From assembly GCA_002286715.1 (NCBI GenBank), contig NSJX01000006.1:248001-312000 (forward strand): 64,000 bases of DNA, given 5' to 3'. This stretch comes from Dentipellis sp. KUC8613 (Eukaryota > Basidiomycota > Agaricomycetes > Russulales > Hericiaceae). Position numbers and translations under genes: made by a program. Positions 57,387 to 64,000 of this stretch are shown piece by piece (position 1 is the stretch's first letter; each line of letters starts with the position of its first letter). Below the pieces are notes generated by a model. It was not told the DNA's origin. It was given only the letters and a program-made list of their open reading frames with translations, and did not search any database.

Positions 57387-59420
57387 TTAGACCTTCCCCA
57401 GCCAACCCTTGATCACCAAGTACCGGCTGTAATTCATGAAGACGACTGCGACCATCACACTCGTGCCTACGGAACTGCGTCAGCATGCCGGGGGCAGAAC
57501 TTGAAGGCTACGACGCACCCGCATAAATTCCTACCGGCTTGTAGCTCCCAGTTGCGTTGTTAATCGCACCAGAGATGGGCGGGCCAGCGAGAGCACCGAA
57601 TGCCATGGTGGTAAAGTACATTCCGACGCGCCTCCCCACGTCCGCTGTGTCGCCGAGAGAGATCATGGGCGCGGCGCATTGGCCGACATAAGCACCGGAG
57701 ACAAATCTGCACCACAGATAACTCGCGTCAGACAAGTAAATTTCGGAAGAGAGAGGGGAACGCGCACCCGTATACGATGGCGATGATAGTAACGGCCGCT
57801 GTGCCATGCACGAACGGCCATATATACGTGAGCACAGCCGTTGCAGCCATCATAGGCATCATAATGTTCACGGGGCCTACAAGGCACATCGCCGTTCAGC
57901 ATTCCAGCGACGCACAGGGAGGGAGAAGGCGGAACGAGAACGCACCGATGCGGTCCGCGAGCACGCCTGTCATGATGCGCCCGAACCCTGACGATGCATT
58001 CGCGATCGCGACAAGGTAGAACGCGTACGACTCAGAGACGCCCTGCGAGGGCCCGCTCGCGTCGATATACGTGAGCACGGTGTAGAGCCCGAGGAACCCG
58101 ATGAAGCCCGAGAGCGTGTAGTATGCGAACGCGGGGTTTTTGAAAACGCGGAAGTTGAACATCCCGCCGGTGACGTTCACAGGAGGAAGACGGCGTTTGA
58201 GAGCCTGGGATGCGGATGTCAGCGCATCAGAAATCGCAGCTCCGTTTAACATGCAGGGGCGACTCACGATGTTGCTAACGCCAATTGTGAAGATGAGGAT
58301 GAAGCCGAACACACGCATCGTCCATTTGAAACTGCAGAGCAGCGTGAGCCGACGAGACACTCCGGAAAGGTATCGAATACCGACCCGATGCTGACTTGCA
58401 GGTTGCGGAACATGATCGGGAAGATCGTGCCGCCGATGGAAGACCCACATGCTGTGATGCCCAGCGCGATCCCCCTTCTTTTCTTGAACCAGTGCGAGAC
58501 GATGCTCAGCACTGGACCGAATATTGAGCCGGATGCGAGCTTGAACCCACGCTCGCATTCAGCAACACTGGGACTCGTGTGAAGGTGAACAGCACACTCA
58601 CACCCACGGCAAAGCCTTGGCAGAGGAGGAACTGCCAGTAAGTTTTGCACTCGGCGATGAGGAAGGTGGCGACGACGAGGACCACGCTAGCGACCATGTA
58701 TATGCTTTTGAAGTAGCCAATGTCGAATAGCCGGCCAATTACAATGCAGGGGAAGAAGACCAGAGCATACTGCGGGAGCCGGTATATTTCCAACACCTAC
58801 CAGAGAGTTATGTGGATGCGTGCATACCTGGATCGAACCTATCCAGGCGCTTGGGATAGAGTTCAGTATCATTGGCTACCGAGAAACATAGATGAACGTA
58901 CATCGTAGAAGGGGAGGTGTCCGCAAGGAGTGTTGTTTCATAATATGCTTGAAAAGTCTACACGAAAGAGTGATAAGCGGATCGCACCTAAGAGAGGGGC
59001 AGATGCGGCGTACACCCCATGCATTCACATAACCGAACCTGTCGATGTGAGTGAGCAAATAATAGGCGGGCACTCGTTCGGGGTCGTACTCAGAAGCTCA
59101 CGTTGAGATATTCGCAGCAACCGCCTATCCAAGGGGGACATCATACCCATGCTTCAATACACACTTACCAAGTAGCAAACAACAGACAGACTTACGCCCA
59201 CAACGATCATCCATGCCCTCCAGCCACCGTCGGGAAAATCATCGTCTGCCGTAACGCCTTCATCAACCTCTTTCTCCGAGGAAACGACGTTCTCGTCCTT
59301 CCCGTCGATGTCCTCCTTCAAGGACTTGCTATCCCGCTCGTATTCCCTCGAGCGGACCGTGGCGGTTGAATGGCCTTCGGACGCCATCTCGTCGTGCTTC
59401 TCGAGGTCTCTGTTTGCCAT
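57387..59420 (-). CDS. MFS monocarboxylate-type transporter, copy B
   Basis: Twelve exons (59420-59196, 59124-59102, 59038-59014, 58957-58902, 58849-58828, 58769-58602, 58539-58385, 58331-58268, 58204-57946, 57876-57768, 57706-57519, 57466-57387) give 457 aa. Every internal exon (2-12) has exactly the same length and phase as in copy A, so the two genes are tandem duplicates. Signature segments: DFPDGGWRAWMIVVG, NAWGTFQAYYETTLL, SPSTIAWIGSIQYALVFFPC, HWFKKRRGIALGITACGSSI, GFLGLYTVLTYIDASGPSQG, GRIMTGVLADRIG, MISLGDTADVGRRVGMYFTT. The N-tails differ most (here MANRDLEKHDEMASEG). Both copies are intact. Substrate unknown. Confidence 0.9.
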
Positions 59421-60476
59421 GGGTAACCGGGACGTCAACAGGCGATGCGTCAACCAGGAGTACAGAGAGCGCACGAAGCAGAGAAGGCAGAGGTTGGGCA
59501 CCCGAAAGCCAGCTTCCCCGCTTATATTAGGATTGCCGTCGGCCGTTTGTTTGTCATGTCGCCTGCACTGACTCGGATTCGGACCGCCGGGGGGACCCTG
59601 TGCGGGTTCCGGGAGCGTGCATCTCCAGTCCGTAGCGCGCACGAGGCCATGGGAAACGACAGAAAAGCTTCGATCTCGTTTCATTTGGGCCGCCGGGAGT
59701 GCGCGCGCGAGCACACTTTGGGCTCTGGCCTCGCCCTTTGCAGCGTAAATGGTCCGGTCCGCAAAAAAAGCTAGCGAGGAGGACGTGCCTTTATGTCATG
59801 TCGAAAAGCAATTGCCGCGATTTACTCTTGGAGGCGGAGGCCCGCTGGAGGAAAGGTCAGCTGAGGTCAAAGTGGACCAACGATCTGCCGGGCGATATGT
59901 AAGTATTATTCATGATCGCATGCATCCGAACGATGGGCTGGACGAGAAGAAGAGGGGGGCGGAGGTCGTGTCTCGCCGAACTACGTCTGATTGATTCCTC
60001 AGTGTAAAAGCATGTAAAGGGTCGGTCGTTACAAGAGAAGCATGCCTAAGAGCCCTGCACCCAGCGAGACTAGAACCAAGCGCTGAGCGTGTGTGCGCAG
60101 GTAAAGAAACACGCGGTGATGAGCATGAACAAGTAGTGAAGCTGCATAAGGCCGAGAGGAAACCGATATGGCACACGCGACATGTCCACGAGCCGAGCTT
60201 AATATTGTGTCCTCTTGGAAAGTACGAAAAACGAGCCAAGCTATGATCACAGGTCAAGTTTCGAAGGAGAGTTCCCGACTTGGAGAGAGTGCCTGAAATG
60301 AAGAATATCGGGCGCTTGCGAATTCAACATGTTCGCCGGCGGTCCGTTGTCCGGCGAGTTTGCGTCTGTTTGGCCTGCTCTAACTTTTTCAGCCACATCC
60401 TGCTACTGCGCCAAAATTTCCACGGTCAGTGTCGAAGGTCTTCGCGTGCAAGTTACTTCAGCCAGACACAAGAAAA
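59421..60476. other. Divergent promoter region between MFS copy B and NOP1
   Basis: About 1.05 kb between divergent genes. Short open frames only. The last 60 bp are the NOP1 leader. Confidence 0.5.
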
Positions 60477-61741
60477 ATGGCATTTGGTGCGTGCTTATGG
60501 GTTTGATTGTCTCCGCAGGAATGCTGATATTTTCATTTCTCGTGTGGAGGTGATTCAGGAGGCCGCGGTGGTTTCAGAGGTGGTCGCGGCGGAGGTGACC
60601 GTGGTGGACGGGGAGGCTTCGGTGGACGCGGTGGTGGGCGCGGTGGAGGACGTGGCGGTCGAGGTGCGTCTTCTTCCCTTGGAAGCCAAATGGTTTGACT
60701 GGACATCACTTACCCGTCTCTTTAGGTGGAGGTACCCGCGGCGGCGGAGTTCAGTCATTCGGTCGCGGTGGAGGAGGCCGTGGTGGAGGCCGTGGTGGTG
60801 GACGAGGACGGGGTGCGCCCCGGGGTGGCCGTGGTGGTAAGGGCGGCGCGAGGGGCGGTGCCAATGTGGTCATCGAGCCTCATAGGCATGCCGGTATTTT
60901 CATCGCGAAGGGCAAAGACTCCATGCTGGTCACGAAGAACCTCGTTCCCGGCGAGTCGGTTTACGGCGAGAAGCGCATCAGTGTGGAGGGTGGTGAGGAC
61001 GGCACGAAGGTGGAATACCGTGTGTGGAACCCCTTCAGAAGTAAGCTGGCTGCGGGTGTCTTGGGTGGTATGGAAAACATCTTCATTGCTCCTGGCAAGA
61101 AGGTGCTGTACCTTGGTGCCGCCAGTGGTACCAGTGTCAGTCATGTAGCGGATATCGTCGGTCCCGTAAGTTCAGGCTTACTCTCGAGTTTCTGTTTTCA
61201 CTCAAATACGTATCTTTGCAGGAAGGTGTTGTGTACGCTGTTGAGTTCTCCCCGCGGTCAGGGCGTGACCTGATTAACATGGCCAAAAAGCGGACGAACG
61301 TCATTCGTATGTCCATCGGGCACCCTGCATTTCTACTGAAACCTGATTGACTTGTTCACAGCCATCGTCGAAGATGCGCGCCTTCCTCAAAGGTATCGCA
61401 TGCTGATGTCGACCGTCGACGTGATCTTCGCCGATGTTGCGCAGCCGGATCAGGCGCGTATCGTTGCGCACAACGCGCACAGCTTCTTGAAGGAGGGCGG
61501 CCACGTCGTCATCTCCATTAAGGCCAACTGTATCGATTCGACTGTCCCCGCCGAGGCTGTCTTCACACAAGAGGTCGCTAAGCTGCGGTCCGAAAAGTTC
61601 AAGCCCCTTGAACAGATTACTCTGGAGCCCTACGAGCGTGATCATGCTATGGTTACTGGTACGCCGCAGAGGCTATGTTTCAGATGATCCCCTTCTGACG
61701 CCGAGTTTCCAGCTCAATACCTCCGCCACCTCACAAAATAA
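60477..61741 (+). CDS. NOP1: Fibrillarin (Nop1), box C/D snoRNP 2'-O-methyltransferase
   Basis: Six exons (60477-60486, 60550-60663, 60726-61165, 61222-61306, 61362-61658, 61713-61741) give 324 aa. Fibrillarin 2'-O-methylates rRNA guided by C/D snoRNAs, and methylates histone H2A in rDNA, in the nucleolus. Residues 3 to about 88 form a Gly/Arg-rich GAR domain (RGG repeats); exon 1 encodes only MAF plus one base. The enzyme domain runs from [20 protein letters not shown] through [16 protein letters not shown], the SAM motif [61 protein letters not shown], and [11 protein letters not shown], ending in AQYLRHLTK from the last small exon. Without that last exon the reading would end differently, so the final intron is well supported. 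Confidence 0.96.
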
Positions 61742-62037
61742 ACAGGGTCGTAGGAGACTGTCTTGCATGTCTGGGTGTATCTTTACTCTATTGTTTTTGC
61801 TGTCGTAGTATCTTTCTTTCGTATATAGTCAGGCCTGAGCTGGGAATACAGAGTGAACCTGAGAATGAATGTGATGGTGGCAGTCTAGAGTGATTTCCAT
61901 AAAGGGCGTTCGACGTGTCACGGGCACAAGCAGTGCCTGTGCCCGACTTCAAGACGACCAGCAGCGACGAAAGCCCGACGTGTCTCCCTTACACACGTCC
62001 ACCACAATCCCTCGCCGCCAGTGAGGCAGCCTAGCTG
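61742..62037. other. Intergenic DNA between NOP1 and PMT2
   Basis: About 300 bp on the same strand: NOP1 3' flank and PMT2 promoter. Nothing else recognised. Confidence 0.5.
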
Positions 62038-64000
62038 ATGAAACCAGGCGACATCGCTATCACTGTCGACTCGCCGCCGCCGACCCCACCGCGCACGTCG
62101 TCGGATTTCGAAGAGGTCAATTACCCCGCATATTCGTCCTACGGCCGCAGAGAAGAAGAGCTGCCACTCCATATGTCTGAGGACACCGCGGCTCGCAGAA
62201 GAGTCGGGCATGGCCATGTAAATGGGGAGAACAAGGAGCGCGAGGTGTCGGAGAAGAGCTGGATGTATGACGATGAGGGGAAGGATGTGTACGCGAAGGC
62301 CGGCGCACACCAGACATTCACCGGCCGTCCACCGAGGAAAGCACCCCCACCACCACCTTCAAACCTGGTACGTCCCCTCTGAAAACCGACACGATAGCCC
62401 GCCCGCGCTAATCTGCTAACCGACTGCGCAGCGCGAGTTCTTCGAGCAGAACCTCGACCACCTGCCCCCCGCCATCTACACACTCCTGTCCTGCTGGACG
62501 CGCTTCCACAAAATCGGCAAGTCCGACATCGTCGTGTGGGATGAGGCGCACTTTGGCAAATTCGGCTCGCACTACCTCAAGCGCGAGTTCTACTTCGACG
62601 TGCACCCCCCTCTCGGGAAGATGCTCGTTGGCCTCGCCGGTCTCCTCTCCGGCTACGACGGAAGTTTCGAGTTCAAAAGCGGGGCTACGTACCCCGAGGA
62701 AGTCCCCTATGTCGCCATGCGGGTGCTGATGGCCACCTTTGGTGTCGCTATGGTCCCGCTGGGCTGGTATACCGCGGTCGAACTGGGCATGAGCCGAAGA
62801 GCATGCCATCTTGTTGCCTTGATGGTCCTGTGTGGTGGGTGCAGTTCATTGAATATTTGGCTGCTAGGGGTGCTCATTATGACGATATAGATGTTGCTTG
62901 GCTGTGTATCTCTCGATTCATTCTTTTGGATTCTATGTTATTATTCTTCACCTTCACTACGGTCTTCTGTCTTACTAAATTCAACAATCAGCAATATCAG
63001 TGCGTTCCCGGTATCTTGCTGATTGACGCGACATACTGACCATTATCACTGTCTTCAGATCATTCTCATTCGACTGGTGGCTCTGGCTTGCTCTAACCGG
63101 CTTCTCAATCGGATGCGTATCCAGGTATGCACATCGGAATACAGTTATGTGACCTCTCTAAAACGCAACATCAGTGTCAAATTGGTTGGTCTTTTCGTGA
63201 CGGCTCTGGTCGGTTTGTACACGATTGAAGATTTATGGGACAAATTCGGCAACCTTCGAATGACGGTGGTCAGTACAGCCAACCCCTCGGCCTGATTTGA
63301 AATATGTACTTATAGTGCTGCAGAAAGAACAAGCATGGCATTGGGGTGCCCGAGTGGGGTGCTTGATTGTCCTCCCTATCCTCGTATACATGGCGTCCTT
63401 CAAGCTGCATTTCCTCATCCTCAACCACTCTGGCCCTGGTGATGCTCAGATGAGCTCGCTCTTCCAAGCGAATCTCGTTGGCAATGACTTCGCATCTAAC
63501 CCTCTCGGTATGCAATCCATCCTGTGCAATGCATTCCAGCATCATTTGACATACAATGACAGACATCGCATACGGCTCCAAGCTGACGCTAAAGAATATG
63601 GGTTGGGGTGGCGGCTTATTGCATTCTCACGTGCAGACCTACCCTGTCGGCTCAAATCAACAACAAGTCACTTGCTACCATTACAAGGACACCAACAACG
63701 ACTGGATCATCACCCCCCGCTGGGACCAGCCCGACCTCGATCTGCACGGTGAAATCCAATTCCTGAAAGACGGCGACGTCATCCGGCTTGTGCACGCCGC
63801 GACGGGCCGCAACCTGCACTCGCACAACATCCCCGCGCCCATCACGAAGCTGAACCACGAGGTGTCGTGCTACGGCAACGAGACGATCGGCGACTTCCAC
63901 GACTACTGGGTCGTCGAGGTCGTCGACGACATCAACCGCGGCGCGAAGCAGAAGTTCGAGCGCATACATTCACTTACCACGCGCCTCCGCTTCAAGCACC
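62038..64000 (+). CDS. PMT2: Protein O-mannosyltransferase, Pmt2 type (partial, cut by window end)
   Basis: Exons 62038-62367, 62432-62834, 62891-62999, 63059-63124, 63175-63265, 63324-63507 and 63563 to the window edge give the first 540 aa. Pmt2 joins mannose from dolichol-P-mannose to Ser/Thr of secretory proteins in the ER membrane, normally with a Pmt1-type partner. A 110-aa cytosolic Pro-rich tail leads to the luminal loop with the catalytic D147-E148 (VVWDEAHFGKFGSHYLKREF, DVHPPLGKMLVGLAGLLSGY). Membrane segments follow (SRFILLDSMLLFFTFTTVF, DWWLWLALTGFSIGC). The MIR domains begin at DIAYGSKLTLKNMGWGGGLL with HSHVQTYPVGSNQQQVTCYH. FGKFGSHY and the loop sequence favour Pmt2 over Pmt1 or Pmt4. 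The last membrane half lies outside the window. Confidence 0.94.

Overview
The window is nuclear DNA from a filamentous basidiomycete, most likely an Agaricomycete. Genes carry many short introns (about 50-65 bp) with GTRNGY donors and YAG acceptors, the DNA is GC-rich, tRNA genes are dispersed and some carry introns, and the gene set is typical of these fungi (Kre9/KNH-like secreted protein, CENP-C/Mif2, TRAMP poly(A) polymerase, SAPS protein, AP-2 mu, Pns1/CTL transporter, IML2/TTC39, fibrillarin, Pmt2). I saw no transposon ORF, LTR, rRNA or CRISPR. All gene models were spliced by eye; exon sums were checked for frame wherever exons are listed.

Left arm (1-21.6 kb) is ordinary and gene-dense. 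A small secreted KNH-like protein (minus) is followed by MIF2/CENP-C (plus) and a divergent bHLH-like nuclear protein (plus). Six genes then lie on the minus strand: a Ser/Pro-rich protein whose start codon appears to be split by an intron, TRF4-type poly(A) polymerase, a small dimeric alpha/beta-barrel protein, a FAHD1-type acylpyruvate hydrolase, a SAPS-domain phosphatase regulator and the AP-2 mu chain. These are housekeeping functions (kinetochore, RNA decay, phosphatase signalling, endocytosis), not one pathway.

Middle (21.6-42.5 kb) is about 21 kb of GC-rich DNA with one convincing gene, a low-complexity orphan at 32.67-33.58 kb with a good TATA box. Long open frames here occur on both strands at once and look like a by-product of high GC. 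What stands out is non-coding structure: many short arrays of a 6-bp unit of the form CCRANN, in both orientations; other 6-, 7- and 24-bp tandem tracts; repeated exact GCATATGC palindromes; and an excess of GTAAGTA/TACTTAC. I regard this as the most interesting part of the window.

Right arm (42.5-64 kb) is gene-dense again: an intron-bearing tRNA-Met, a Pns1/CTL transporter, three near-identical intron-bearing tRNA-Asn genes (one inverted), IML2/TTC39, mitoribosomal mS38/COX24 divergent from it, an orphan protein, tRNA-Arg, a tandem pair of monocarboxylate-type MFS transporters with identical 12-exon structure, fibrillarin (NOP1), and a PMT2-type protein O-mannosyltransferase that runs off the right edge.
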